Assembly (NCBI GenBank): GCA_023101725.1
Contig: JALJCO010012663.1
Location: forward strand, 434,001-498,000
Direction: 5' to 3'
DNA length: 64,000 bases
Origin: Atherinomorus stipes
Lineage: Eukaryota; Chordata; Actinopteri; Atheriniformes; Atherinidae
Each line of letters starts with the position of its first letter. Position 1 is the stretch's first letter. Both the position numbers and the translations under genes were made by a program. This document shows, piece by piece, positions 34,852 to 48,000 of the stretch. The notes below the pieces were generated by a model. The model searched no databases. It had not been told where the DNA came from and saw only the letters and a program-made list of their open reading frames with translations.

Positions 34852-37800
34852 TACAGGGGGGTGGAATCACAGAGCATTAACATAAATTAAAATGTTTTTC
34901 TATTTGGTCACAAGCGGATTGAGTTTTTTTCTGCAGAAAACAAACAGGTCGCATTATGATTTATCCACTACAGCATCATCAAACTTTTATAACTTTGAAA
35001 TACATTAAAATATGGCTGAAACAAAAAAGCAGTAATGACAATAAACTCAGAATACAGCTTCAAACTTTGCAATAGAGAAAAGACGGAGTCAACACTGCGC
35101 GCGCTGCTGTTTCTGTGATCTTTGTTTAGAGAAAAAAAGGAAGAATCTCCGCACATCATCCAGCCCGTTCAGCCCGGTATTAATCCACAGTTCGCCTGCT
35201 AGTTTGGTGAAGCGGCTACATTTAATGTAGAACAACTTCACATTATTTTGTCCACGCTGCCCAATACTGACATTTAAACTCGCTGCACACAAACTCAACA
35301 CAAATTTACAAGCTGTGCGTATTATGAGGAGAGCGTGCGTGTACATCCTGGTCACTTTCTCATAATTATGCAGAGCCGGTGCGTTTTCACACATGCTGAT
35401 AATGATTTCAGATATTTTTAGTTCATATGTTTATCACAGAAATGCATAAAACACTGCACAGGAACCAAGTCCTGTATGACACAAAACAAAAGACAAACAG
35501 AGAACACCACAGCGCAGCTGAGACAAAGTCAGGAGAGTGCGTGTGCGTGCGTGTTCTAAAGAAAAATAGCCAGGAGCAGGAGGCGAAAAACGTTTTGGAA
35601 GAACGGGGAAAGGGGTGAGGCGGTCAGTAAATTACATTGATTCCCGTTGATAATTGTTATTATTTTATCATTAACATGGTTTGCCAGGACCATAAATACG
35701 TGCGTTTAACCCTTAAAATCATCTGGACTCATCATGGATGTGGATGACATCACTGTGATGTGTGATGCTGCTGTACACCTGAAGAAGACGGCGTTGCCGG
35801 GTTCCTCTCTCCAGGTTTGATTGCTGGAGGTTTTCCTCGGCGCCGGTGGGTGCTGGAGCTGCGGCCGGACAGAGACGGTTCCAGCGGGACATCAGGTTGA
35901 ACATCCAGGAGGTTTTTTCTTTTCTTTTTAAGTCCTGGTAGCCAAAGAAGACGTACATTACAAAGGATGGGCCTGAACACAGGTAATCAGCCTCTCGGCT
36001 TCGGCAGAACAAGTGTGTTGTTGTCGGAACCAAAGTCACATGCGTTGTTCTTTGGGGCTGTTCGATAGTAGGACACCTCTACTCTGATTGGCTGCCGCCT
36101 GTTGCCGCCTGTTGCTGCTGAACCGCGTCATAGCTAATTAGCATAAAGTTAACCGAAGTTTAACGTCTTATCTGGTGCCGCTTTGGACGCTTTAGCCGCT
36201 TTTATGGCTTTTGTCGCCCAGGACGCACGGCAGGAACGATTCTATGATGCGGTTCTATGATGCTTCCTGTGTTAGTGGTTGCCCAAGAAGTATGCTGGAT
36301 TCTGCCACGAGGGGGAGAGAACATGGCGACCGGTCGTAATCGAAGCAGTTTAGGAGGTGGATGAAGGAGGAAAGTTTGTGGAAAAAGTGATCTGTGACAG
36401 ACAGACACGATTGATCAAAGACACATCCATAGATGGAAATACAGCAGTGAAGTGCGCCAGCTGAAAGTGAAAGTACTGTAAGTCAACAGCACGCGGTTGT
36501 TTCCGCAGTGGGGGGGGGGCCGAGCTGGTGTGTGTGTGTGGGGGGTGTTTCTGCTCTGTTTCTGCAAAATATTATGTTGTGAAACAAACTTGTTTTTTGT
36601 CCATTAAAATGTGATTTTCATTCATATACAGCTTCAGATTCATATAAATGATCACTTTTAATTAGTGGCGTTGCCAGCCAATTTTCCCGGGGCTTCAGCG
36701 CAACATCATTTCATGTCATTGCCTTCATGGTTCAAAACGTCACATGCAGCAAAGAATTATGGGCGATACGCTTCGGTGAAGTCTGCATAGATGCGGATTT
36801 CACTGAAGTGTGGATTGAGGGCGCAAAGGGGTCGTGACGGACTTCCGCCCTCGAGCAGCACTGGAGAATTGGGACACACTACGTACTTCAACCCCTCAAC
36901 GGGAGCGCGCACGCAAGGGTGGAAGTGCAGGTGTTGGGACAGGGCCCCAGTTTGTCAGCTCCGTGTGTGCATGTGCAGAGGAGAGCAGCAGGCAAATTAA
37001 AGTATCAGCAGATGAATAGAGCGGAGATGGACAGAAAATATGAGAGAGAGCAGCAGTTCCAACTCCTCAGCTTTTCAGCAGAAAAGTAAAAAGCAAGACA
37101 TCATAGTGTTGATGATTTTTTTCTCCTTAAAAACAAGATGAAAAGGCAACATGACCCCCCCCCCCCAACATAAAACAATGAGGCTGAAGTTAGCAGCAAC
37201 TCCTTTTCCCAGCTTCTGTTTTGATTTTGGCTTAAAGGGCAATTCCACTCAAATAATTTTCTACTAACAAGATTTAACGAGGTCCTGTGTAAAAACTACA
37301 ACACGTAGACTTTTTTTCAAACCTGGACTCAGATGTTCTTTAGGGACTATAGGTTGATTAAAGCTCAGTTTCTGATTTGTGAAACCTATAAATGAATAAA
37401 TGAGGAGAAAAACAGAACAAATGAGGAGAAGAAAACAAAATGTAGGAGAAAAAGGAGAACAAGATGAGGAGAAGAGAACAAACAGGAGAGAAGAGAATAA
37501 ATTAGGAAGAAAAACAAGAGCAAACAATGTGATAAGAAGAGCAGGTAAGAAGAGAACATGTGATGATGAGGAGGGTCAATGATGAGTCAAAGAGAAGACA
37601 AAAAGTGAATACTGTTTGAACTGTTCTGCGTGAGTGCAGCGAATGTGTTTTAGCAATATAATGGTCAACATTTCATTGTTGATTTTGTGGTTAATTGATT
37701 TTTTTAATGAAAGCAACCCTTACGAATCTTGCATTTCAGAAAGCACAGCAAGATTATTTGAATATAAACAGTCCTGCCTCATTTCTAAGACACACCCCTT

Positions 37801-39275
37801 CATTTCCTAAGCCTCCCAATGCAGAAGCAAAGGCCTGATAGGCAGGTCCCTTGGCCAATCCTAGGGGTGCACCCCTCTTCAAGGATTGGTTGGAGTTTTC
37901 ATTGAATATTTAGAGACTAGAATAATATTTTGTTTTGATTAATGGTGGGTCTGTCTTGTATTTCAGAGTTCCATTACCTCATCCACAGCATTTTACCCTA
38001 TTGAAAAAATAGTGTAACAATGCAACATTGGTAAAGGACAATTTATCCACTCCATTATGTCTATTATTGCCTTCTAAAACACATTTTTGTAGCGAAAGAG
38101 TAGAGAAAAGCTCGTCTAATTTTTTCAAATTTAACCCCTGGTGCGACTCCGGGCTAAGCCCAGGCTGTCCTTAAAGGCTGGAGACACCCCTGCTTTTAAT
38201 GCTGTCTCAACCCACCATATGTCCAACTTAATGTTTGTACGGTTACTAAAACTATTGTAACACCTCACTGCGTACTACTGGCAAACCAGTAAAGCTGAAG
38301 AGATCGGGTTTTATTTTTTAACACAATTCAGACATGTGCAGAGGGATTGTGGTAAGAAAAGTGGATGGATTATCATGCAGTGCTTAATAAACCTCTCCTG
38401 CTTGTGGTCTTACTGTGGAGTTTACACCTGGTCTGTTCTCAGTAGGCGAGACCTCCCATGGACTGGCGGTCTGATAACCATCCAGCCCTGCAGGGATGGG
38501 CTGGCAATATGCCAATGCACATGGCCCAAATAAAGTGCTGTAATTGCATCCACTTACTGCGAGAGGTGCAGTGCCTGCCCGATCAAAAATTACCTGCAAC
38601 ATACACCTAGAATGAGTACAACATGTATAACATTCATAATGTGATCAAACACAATTTATCAGCCTGTAATAGAGGAAATACTTGGCCTCCCCTGTAATTA
38701 AAATACCTCCATATACTTCTCTTTTATGTATGCTGCAATTACAGCACTTACACTACTGATTAAAGCTTCTTAACCCAGCAGGGGGTGCATTATTAGGCAC
38801 TTTAGGAAGATCAACAAGTTAAATCACTAAATCATCAGATGCAATGAAAGTGCACTATAATTTGGCACAATCCCCACCTCTAATCAGACAACACATCATC
38901 CACTTTCCAACATTGCTGTAAGAATGTAGACCAGAGGAACATATGGGGCACTCCACTTTTCTCCAGCCCATTATTTAATCTTAATAAATTCTTTTAGCTG
39001 TTGATACTTTGAGTCTATTTCGTCCTTTCTTTGCAGTTTTATGTAATTGAATTACATTCATTTTATTTTCTGGTTTAGGTTACATACATAATTCAGTCGG
39101 ATAGAAATTTGTTATCTAACTGAAATACGTAGTCGGGACATTGTTTTTTTTTTCAGTGTATCTTCCTTTATGTTAAACAAAAAAAATGATCCACTGAACT
39201 GCACTATGTCTCCCACTGATTTTTTTTGCCTCATTCCCCGAATTTCTGTCAAAATTGCAAGTCTTTACTGTACAC
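34852..39275. other. Intergenic sequence, no gene recognised
   Basis: The part at about 35700-36420 is GC-richer with CpGs, and 36790-36920 contains GAATTGGGACACACTACG, like the end of a MITE. A purine-rich AGGAGAAG stretch lies at 37395-37580. None of the short open frames matches a family I know. Confidence 0.35.
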
Positions 39276-39485
39276 CAGTGTTTCTCAATTCCAGTCCTCA
39301 GAACCTGCTGCCCTGCATATCTTCTAGGCAACCCTGCTTTCACATACCTGAATCAAATGAATGGCTCGTTAACACACTGCAAAGAACTTATGAAGTTCAT
39401 TCATCTGAATCAGGTGTGTTGAAGTAGGAACACATTGAAGCTATGCAGGGCAGTGGGTCCTGAGGACCGGAATTGAGAAAGATGA
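39276..39485. mobile_element. hAT-type MITE
   Basis: It starts CAGTGTTTCTCAATTCCAGT and ends GGACCGGAATTGAGAAAGATG, inverted repeats with a diverged right tip. The flanks CTGTACAC (39268-39275) and CTTTACAC (39486-39493) match at 7 of 8 bases, consistent with the 8-base duplication of hAT elements. Confidence 0.75.
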
Positions 39486-40099
39486 CTTTACACTATGATG
39501 TGGCCATCTGTAAACCCAGCATATGCAACCTGCCCTTACATTAGCTTGAAGTATAGGGCTCCCTCTGGTCTAGCAAGTGCAAAGATCCCACTGTGGCTGT
39601 GGCACAGGAGCTTGTGATACTTGACCATGGACTTATTCACTAGAGCGGATCATGGACATCCTTAACATCCCTAATTCTGAGCTGTCACCCAGCTACTGTA
39701 ACTGGCCCATTATCTTTGCTGGCTTGTCACCATGCTGCATGTGACACCACAAGTCTTTCAGTAACTGACCTGTTAGTTATTGTTAAACTAGTTGCATAGT
39801 TGTACTAAAGGGCTTTTTTTTTTTTCCTCAAAGGTATATGCCACCCCTGGGTGAAATTTAGCTTCCCCCTGCAGTCCCTTGAGTTGGACAAGTGGGCAGA
39901 AGTGTTTTCTAACTGACCCAGTCGTTCTCTGAATCTGGCAGCACTGACTTTAGCTTAGCTTAGTGTAGTTGCTGTAATCAGGTGTTTCCAACTAGCACCA
40001 CTTGGCAAAAGTGAACTAATTAACTAAAGATCTTTTCCAATTACATTTCGTGACCCGCACATTCTGATAGAGTACAAATGAGAAGCCGATTTCACATCA
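39486..40099. other. Unannotated intergenic sequence
   Basis: No gene recognised. TATATGCCACCCCTGGGTG at 39836 resembles CATATGCCACCCAGGGGTGG at 40353, on the other side of the next MITE. Confidence 0.35.
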
Positions 40100-40349
40100 A
40101 AGGACTGACTAGACGGCATTCAATAGGGGAACTATATGCCGTGGAAGTACAGGCCAATCACAGGCCAATCACCGCGGATAGTAGCAAAGGCAGCACGCAT
40201 GCGCAGCATCTGGTGACAACCCTGTTTACGGAAGTTGGGAATGCTGCGCATGTGTGCTGCCTTTGCTACTATCCACGGTGCTTCACCTTTGATTGGCCTG
40301 TATTCCGCAACATATAGTTCCCTTATTGAATGCCGCCCAGTCAGTCCTT
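40100..40349. mobile_element. 250-base palindromic MITE
   Basis: Arms AAGGACTGACT..GGCATTCA at the left and TGAATGCC..AGTCAGTCCTT at the right are inverse complements, and the similarity continues inward over most of each arm (CAGGCCAATCA, GATAGTAGCAAAGGCAGCA, CATGCGCAGCAT). It would fold into a near-complete hairpin with a short loop near 40215-40230. Confidence 0.75.
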
Positions 40350-42399
40350 GGCATATGCCACCCAGGGGTGGTTTTTGGCTTTAAGTTTGCTTTTTGTTTT
40401 TTTTGGTACAGTATCAAATCTAGCCTGCTCTATGCATTTGATCCACACTGTAGTCAAATAATGAGAGAGGAGCAAGTTCTTACTAATGTATTTCTCTCCC
40501 AGTCTTGCTCTGCCTGGCACTCAAGTCCTTGTTTCCTTCGTCCTTGTGTCAAGTTGGCCAACATACATTTTGTACCAAAGTAGGTCCCTAGGTTCTTTCT
40601 CCACATCCAAACACATTAATTTTTTGGTCCCATCAGTCATCCATAGCTGTGTCATATGCACAACACAATCAGCCAACAGCAAGTTCTGCACCCTTTCATG
40701 ATAGGCTGAAAAAAAAAAAAAGTTACTTTTATGGCTTATAGCTCTCCTGCTTGAGCCAACAGACACACAGAAACTGTTTCTGAGTCTTTAGTCTTCCCGG
40801 TTCCTGAGTTTATCTTCTCCCCCAGTTCATTACTCTGAGGTGACTGAGGCCACTGACCTCCCAACTGTGATGCTGAACCTGATGAAAATGGCTTCCACTG
40901 ATCCCCAATCCTCATTCCTCCAGCCACTTGTCCTTGCCTACTCAACTCAACTACTGATTAAACTTGCTAATTTTATTGCTATTATTATTATTTTTTTATG
41001 TTTAGTTTTTAAAAATATTGCTGCCATCATCATTGTGATTGTGATTATTTCTCTATTTTCATGTTGTAAATTAAAATTATATTATTATTTGTTTGTTTCA
41101 TTCTTGTTGTCTAATTCCACTTTCTGACTTCTGACTTCACAATAGCTGTTAGTGCATTATACATCTTCATCTCCAAATCACTGCCATGACCTTCCCTCTT
41201 TGCAATAAGAATTGAATGCTCCTCTATACTGGGTGAGGTCATCTAAGGAGACAACGCCATTTATAAAACCTCAAATGGACAAGCCCCTCCCCACAGATGG
41301 GTTGAAGGCTGCACAGTTCAGGACACACAGGACAAAGGACACAACACCCAGCTGGTCAGCTCCCTCCTCAGGGTATGAGAGTGGAATCGGTTTCTCTCTA
41401 ATGGACTACAACATGCCTTCTGTAGGATGTACAGTGGAATGTTGTTAAACCACAACAGTGACTGATCCCAGCATACTGCTGCAAGCTGTCCACCCCCCAT
41501 CTCAACATCCCATCACCCCCCCAGTAAAGGTAATTTACTGAACACAAACACACTATCAAAACCACTTCAATGTCCCACTAATAAGACGGTCACATCAACA
41601 TTCTTATGAGTAAGAGAAAAGATTGAAGGCTTTTATTTTGAAAATTTTCCTCACAGGGAAAGAACAAGGATTTTATTTATTTATTTTTTTTTTTCAAAAT
41701 AGTGGTTTCCATACATCCCTCAAATGTATGGTTATGCACTGGCTAAAATTATTATGTATTATTCATGAAGTATTCCTAAGATGTATTTTGTCGCTCCTCC
41801 TACTCCTTCAATGTAAATCACTGTGAAATGGTTCTTTTTAACTAAAATCCTTTCATCTCCGTCTACACATCATCAAATAAACACTTTTGAGGGTAAAGCC
41901 TCATTTGTAGAAACATAAATAAGAACGCTTGGTTGAACTACTTCCCTTTATGGATTAAATGTGTTGGCTCTGTTGTCACATAACTGGCCTGCAGCCACAC
42001 CACCAAATGTCCAACTCCAAGTACCCCATTTAAATTATTGATTACTACTGTTGTGTCTAATGAACACATTAAAAAGAAGAAGAAAGCTTTGGTGTTTGTT
42101 TGAATGTTTTTTTTTTTTTTTTTTTTTTGCTTTTGGTGAGGCTTGATTAAAGTGATGCATTAAATATAACCCTATAGCTTTAACATACAGGATCCTTGTG
42201 ATAAAAGGGTCATTTATGCAGAGTTTTATATTTAGAATTTGTTATCGGTGGAGTCTTCCAATTGAATACTCAAAATTGTGATGCAGAGCTTTTTAAACCT
42301 ATATTTTTAACAACTCATTCATTTTTGAACACATGCAACTGATCCATACTCTGCTGCTAGCAGGTTGCGCAGTATTACAATGCTGAAGCAAGCTACTTA
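40350..42399. other. Unannotated intergenic sequence
   Basis: AT-rich, with a poly-T run of about 22 near 42107-42128. No gene recognised. Confidence 0.4.
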
Positions 42400-42941
42400 C
42401 AGTCGTCCTCAATTTTATTCATACCCTCCAATCAATGAAGGAAAAATATCAGCCGTGAGCAAAAAAAGTTGAAAATTGACCAAAGTAATAATAAATAAAA
42501 ATTCTATGAAAATCATGACATTGATTTTGAATAGTGGTTAAAAAAAATATTAAAAACAAACACACAAAAAACAAAACATGTCAAAGAGCATGAAGGGGCT
42601 CCGAAGCTAAAAATTTTGTCGTGCAGCACTTTGAAGCAATCACTGCAATAAGGTATTTTCTCTAATGTTCAAAAAGACTTCAACACCTGTTGACAGGTAT
42701 GTTGGTCCACTGTTCATGGGGAAAGGTGCTCTAATGTGTCTTGGACAGTTTTGTTTATTTGTTTTTTCTTATTATTTTTTCCAACCACAATTCAAAGGCA
42801 ATAATTTATTTCACTAAATTGTAATTTTGTAATTTTTTATTTATTATTTGTTTCTTTAGTTTCCTGTATGTTGAATTACTATTTTGAATTTAGCCTTTTT
42901 TTTTTTAAATTGAAAAGTATGAATAATTTTGTGGACGGCTG
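42400..42941. mobile_element. Tc1-type MITE or internally deleted Tc1-like element
   Basis: Ends CAGTCGTCCTCAATTTTATT and AATAATTTTGTGGACGGCTG are inverted repeats of about 27 bases with mismatches, flanked by TA on both sides. The left 130 bases match 15711-15845. The interior ACTTCAACACCTGTTGACAG and GGAAAGGTGCTCTAATGTGT resembles a reduced non-coding core. Confidence 0.75.
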
Positions 42942-44330
42942 TATCAGCAATGTTGTAAAATTCCTCTAAATGTGTCCCGGACTGCAGGATTGCAACCTCA
43001 CAGATGACTACAAGGCAACTGACCACAAACTCCACCTGTCCTAGGCAAAATGTCACGGCAGTGGTTTTGACCTCTGAAGTGTAGATAAGCAGGATAAACG
43101 AAGTCCATCAGCCAACCTTTACGCCTCATTACCTCCTTGCTACCAGAGGAGGCGCCACCTGCTACCTTGTCAAGGTTGTAGCGTCCTTCTCTGCCTGGCT
43201 AGCACCAAAACAGCAGATAGTTGGCTGATTCTATGCCCACCTCCACACCTGTTTCTCCTCATCGCTTTCACAGTCTTTCACCCTGCCCCTGACAGACGTT
43301 GGCACTCGATGCCAGAACTGCTGACAGACGTCCAGGGTGAGTGTCAGCTTTAGCCACAGTCGGATGGTGGAAAGATGTGAATCATAGAAGGAAGGAAAGA
43401 AAGGTGGATTACCTCATGCCCTGTGCCAAAAGCCCCTCTTTTTGGCATTTTGGCACCAAAAGTGGTGATTAGACTGTGACACGAGATGATAACACAGTAG
43501 TCAGCCACGAGTGTTGCTGCTCCACCAAGCCACCTGCAGATTGCAAAGATCAAGAGCTGCTGTGACGCAGTGAAGCTGACACTCGGTGCCATTCATAGCG
43601 GCACTTTGGAATAACAGCTTTATAAACATGGCAGGCTTGTTCTCATACAACAGATGTTATGCTTACAAATGAAACCCACTACCACAGCTCTTTAAAAACA
43701 ATGCATCCTAAAACTTTTCCCCAAATTCTGTTTAATAGGAAAGTATCCATGGCAATCACCAGCTGTTTAATCAGATCAACTCAGTTTGAAAATACAGTTC
43801 TACAGAGTTCGCCAAGTACCACCTCTGCATGCCCACTGACTTTAAGTTGACATTGGGTGTCTTTTTTTTTTTTTCCTCTCTTCTTCTTTTTCCAGAAGTG
43901 GTAACCATAGAGACTGGATACTTACACTCTATTCATACATCTGCTAAAGGAGGTAAATTATATGCTCTCACTGTTTCAGAAAGTTGGCACAAAACTAGCA
44001 TCACTTCAGTGTTTGGTATCTTTTATAATAAAACCAGCATCAACAAAAGCAAATGTGTAACTCTTCCTTCTGCTCTCGTTGGCTTTGATGTTAACAATTC
44101 AGACTTCAGCTGTCTTCATAATGAACTTTAACTTTTTAGAAATTAAATCCAGTTTTAATCCAAATGCAGTGTTTTGTACACAGTTTTGATTATTAAGAAT
44201 CATACAGGAAAGTGATATTTTGTTCCCAGTGAAGCACAGAATATTTCTGCATTTTGCACAGAATTAACAATTTTTCTAGAAGTTCATCAAAATGAATAAA
44301 TAAAGAAAAAATCTAAATAAGCTTTTGATC
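42942..44330. other. Unannotated intergenic sequence
   Basis: No gene is recognised. Short open frames here show no family match. Confidence 0.35.
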
Positions 44331-44339
44331 CTTCACCTA

Positions 44340-45015
44340 CATTGAGACTTGATGATTGCTTGCAAAATGATTATGGCAACTTACAAAGGCCACAAAAGAG
44401 GGACAGAAAAAGCTACAAGGAAACATCCAGAAACTGTTACGCGTTCAAGAGGGAGCTTACCAATTAAGGGGAAAGGTTCATTTCAAAATTCACAGTGAAT
44501 GGACAACCAGAAAACAATTCAGTGTTTCCATTTGTGGGGTGAAATTATGGAACAGCCTCAGTGTTGACCTAAAACAATGTCCAAACATTCAAATAAAAAA
44601 AAAAAAAAAGTTTAAAGAAATGATGTATCAAAGGTACAAAGAGGGAAATACATAATATTAAGTGTTTGTCTTTATTTAGTTACAATACTTTTAACTTTAC
44701 TTTTATGAATGGTGCAATGGCAAGAGATTGATCGGAAATGTGGGAATTGCAACATCGTTTAACACACTTATCTGGGTTGTTTTGTTCATGTTAGTCTGTG
44801 TATGATGGTCTGAAAAGATGCAAAGCTGAAGATTAGAAGGTTGTAGATGTGCATAAATGCTTGTATGTGTGTGTGTGCATGTGTTTATTATGTATAAGCC
44901 AGTGGAAGACAATTTATTTTTCTTTTTAATGTATTTGGAGGGGTAGGATTGAATACGTTAGGCTTCTTCTTCCTCCTTTTTTGAACATAAATTATTATTA
45001 TTATTATTATTATTA
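44340..45015 (+). mobile_element. Probable LINE 3' end
   Basis: Across broken frames the sequence reads like a LINE ORF2 C-terminus (for example CGVKLWNSLSVDLKQCPN around 44535-44585), followed by a 3' region that ends in an (ATT)n tail at about 44990-45015. The WNSL...LK motif and trinucleotide tail fit a Rex/CR1-type or related LINE. Several stops and a poly-A interruption make it dead. Confidence 0.5.
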
Positions 45016-48000
45016 CTAATATTACCGTTTTCTGCTGCTTAGCTGTTAAATATTTTTGTTATAGTTTACACAAGTTATGCTGTTGCAAGTTTTCTTTTTT
45101 TTTCTTTTTTCTCTTCCAGTATTTTCAAAATAAACCTATCAAACTGAACCAAAATCAATCAGTCAACAAAGAAAACAGCAAACAAAACCCTCATGAAAAA
45201 GTTCTGTCCCTTTTGGACCTGTTTACATATTCATTGAACACAAGAAGTTGAGTTTCTGTTTTACTTTTAGTCCCTCTCTCTCCAGCAAGCTTGGCAGCTA
45301 TCCAGTTCAGCTCATTGTGAAGCATTTGGCTGCAGTCAGGCGAGGGGTCAACTCTTTCCTCAAAAATCAACATTTCATCTTACTATGGTATAGTTTGGTT
45401 TCCATGGAAACTGCAGTTGAAATTTTCCTAATGTTGAATCCACTGACGGTGCAGCAGCAGCTTTTTAACACAACTGCCGTTTGTGTACAGTGTTGCAGAT
45501 GTGACTATGGGAGACTGCGATGGGGCAAAAAGGCCACAACCAGGCTGACTCCCATAAGTTTAGTGGAAATATTACACAATGATTCCACCAACTTCCATCC
45601 CTAGATTAAAGTCTTAACTTGCAACCCTTTTTTACCAGTAATATAGTAATAGTGTACAACACTACATGACTTAAACTTCATTCCAACTTCACCTAAAATC
45701 TTTGTTGTGACTGTGTTCAAGAGACTTTTGGAGGTAAACGGCTAAAAATTCCTCACATTTCTAATTTTGTTAACACATTTGGTTCCTAATGGTCTGGAAA
45801 CACGCACACACTCACATTGCACCACACATGCTGTTTCTTCTACTCTAAGTGGTTACCATAGATACCACATGGTGAGGCTCATGAAGTACAGTGGGTCCAT
45901 CTCACGTGGGAGAAATCATGTATTTATAGAAGCATTGTGGTGTGGCCAGAAATGAGTTTTAGACAATGCACTTTTTTTTTGAGAGATAACAGAGGATGAA
46001 GTGAAGCCGTTTAAAAAGAACACGTCTGCAGTGACTTTGGTTTGTCTTTGCATCCCTTCTCAAGTAGAATAAAAAAGTTGGACCTCAGAACTGTCCGTGG
46101 TGCTGAAACAAAGCTGTGCAGTAGAGCTTACAGAATATTGCAGTCATTTTTTAAATATTCTTTCCTTAATATAAACTGCTTCTGAGCAAGCTTTTCTCTA
46201 TGTCACTATATACTTTCAGGGGAAATGTTTGAAAAACAAGGCGCATGCTGCTTATTTCTGATTCTGCCATGTCAGACTTCCTGATTCCTCAACAAAAGCC
46301 AACATGTTTGAAGACGTTTCTTTCATTTATCCCCTAGTTCTGCACCCATCCCCTTTGCAATGCTGTACGTGTTAAGGGAACTATCAAACATGGAGAGCAT
46401 ATCATGACATATTCAATTAAATCCCATTTTGTTGAATAATGAACTCATTAACAGATTCGTACTGAAGGCATTTTCTCTTCATCAAAACACACTAGATTTG
46501 GAAGTAGGTCCCCTTATCTTCCAAGTAACTGTACCTACCCGAATGACATAATTGAATTGCTTCCCAGTGTGGCATATGAGGTGTATTGTTCTCATGGAAT
46601 GAGGCATACCTAATTGCAATCCATCATAATCACTGTGCCTTTTTCATCCCAGTTGAGAGCTTAATGAATGGTTAAATGATTATATTTGGTAGAAATATTG
46701 TTTGTTAGATATAATGACCTCCTATTATTTGAAACTGTTCACTTGACAAGGGCTTTAAAAGCAAATGACTAATTACAAGGAAAGTATGAAGTGAACCAGA
46801 TAGAACTGGGAGTAAAATGTCAGAGTGTGTTGGCCATGGCAGAGTAATCAATAACACGAGTGAAAGGATGACTGTTATTCGTTAGGTGTGAAGATTAATA
46901 TCTGTGTTATCCAACAATCTGCAGCTAAATGGCTCCCAGTTTCGCCAGTCTAACCATCTTCTGCTTCTCACCCTGCAACACTGATTGTGGATGTTTAGTG
47001 ACGAGAGAATTAACCCCTGATAGTTTACAGGTGAGAAAAGAAAATGACAGGAAAGAGATATAAATGTGATCACTGTGTAAGCGCAGATACTGAATCATGG
47101 TTGACCCATGCCAAATATTTATATGCCAGGAAATACATTATATACATATACACCGCTATACACAGTATGAACTGGAAAAGGCTTTTTAGATAATGATGTC
47201 TAATAGAGATTAGTGTTATTTCTACAGATGTGTCAATTGCTACTTATAGCAGACAGCTATAAAGGTGGATTAAAAATTCTTGCCAATAGTATCATGCAAG
47301 CTCGTGTGTGTGTGTGAGTGGGTGTTTACACTGTACATGTGAGCCCTCACTTGTTTGTAATACTGTACGCATTGCTAAGCGCACTAAGCGCATTCTGCTC
47401 GCAGATGAGCAGAACAAACTCGCCGTTGTCTGGGATCATCCACAACCTCGGCTTGTGCCAGCAAAGTGAATGAGGTCAGAATCCTCTCGTGGTCAGCGCA
47501 CTGTGGTTGGTCAGATGGCTCGATGGGATCAAGGTGATCATGACACTGAGGTCAGATGACATTCTCCACCAGTCTGCAGTGAAACTTAAACTGCCAGTGA
47601 TTGATGTCTAACATATTGCTACCTATAAAACAACTATTTTCCCCACTGCTGTTACTCCTTCTCTAACAGTAACACAGTTAAAATCTAAATTAATGTCAAC
47701 CAATTTTACTACTACAATTGTGTTACTGTCTTAACCATTTCTTGTGGGTAATACATTGGAAAGGAGATGGGAGAGAAAAAATAAATAAAAAGTTACTGAT
47801 TTCAATCAGTATTTGCCCAGTAAAGTTGTTGGTATGCTGCATCACAACACAACGGTCTGTTTTACTGTGTATATACACACGGCTTTTTGCACACAACATA
47901 TATGCTATGGAGCTCATTCCTCTGAGAAATGCACCAGCTGCATCACTGTATTATTAAGTCTTCTCTGGAAGGTGTAACTCTAAACATCATCAATCTGAAA

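Noticed and set aside
35719..36039. Minus-strand open frame of 106 codons in a CpG-bearing stretch
   Set aside because: No family match, no splice or promoter evidence; the region may be an unassigned repeat.
39836..40375. Paired ATATGCCACCC words on either side of the MITE at 40100-40349
   Set aside because: The CCACCC..GGGTGG core is itself nearly palindromic, so the apparent pairing in both orientations can be chance; no longer arms were found.
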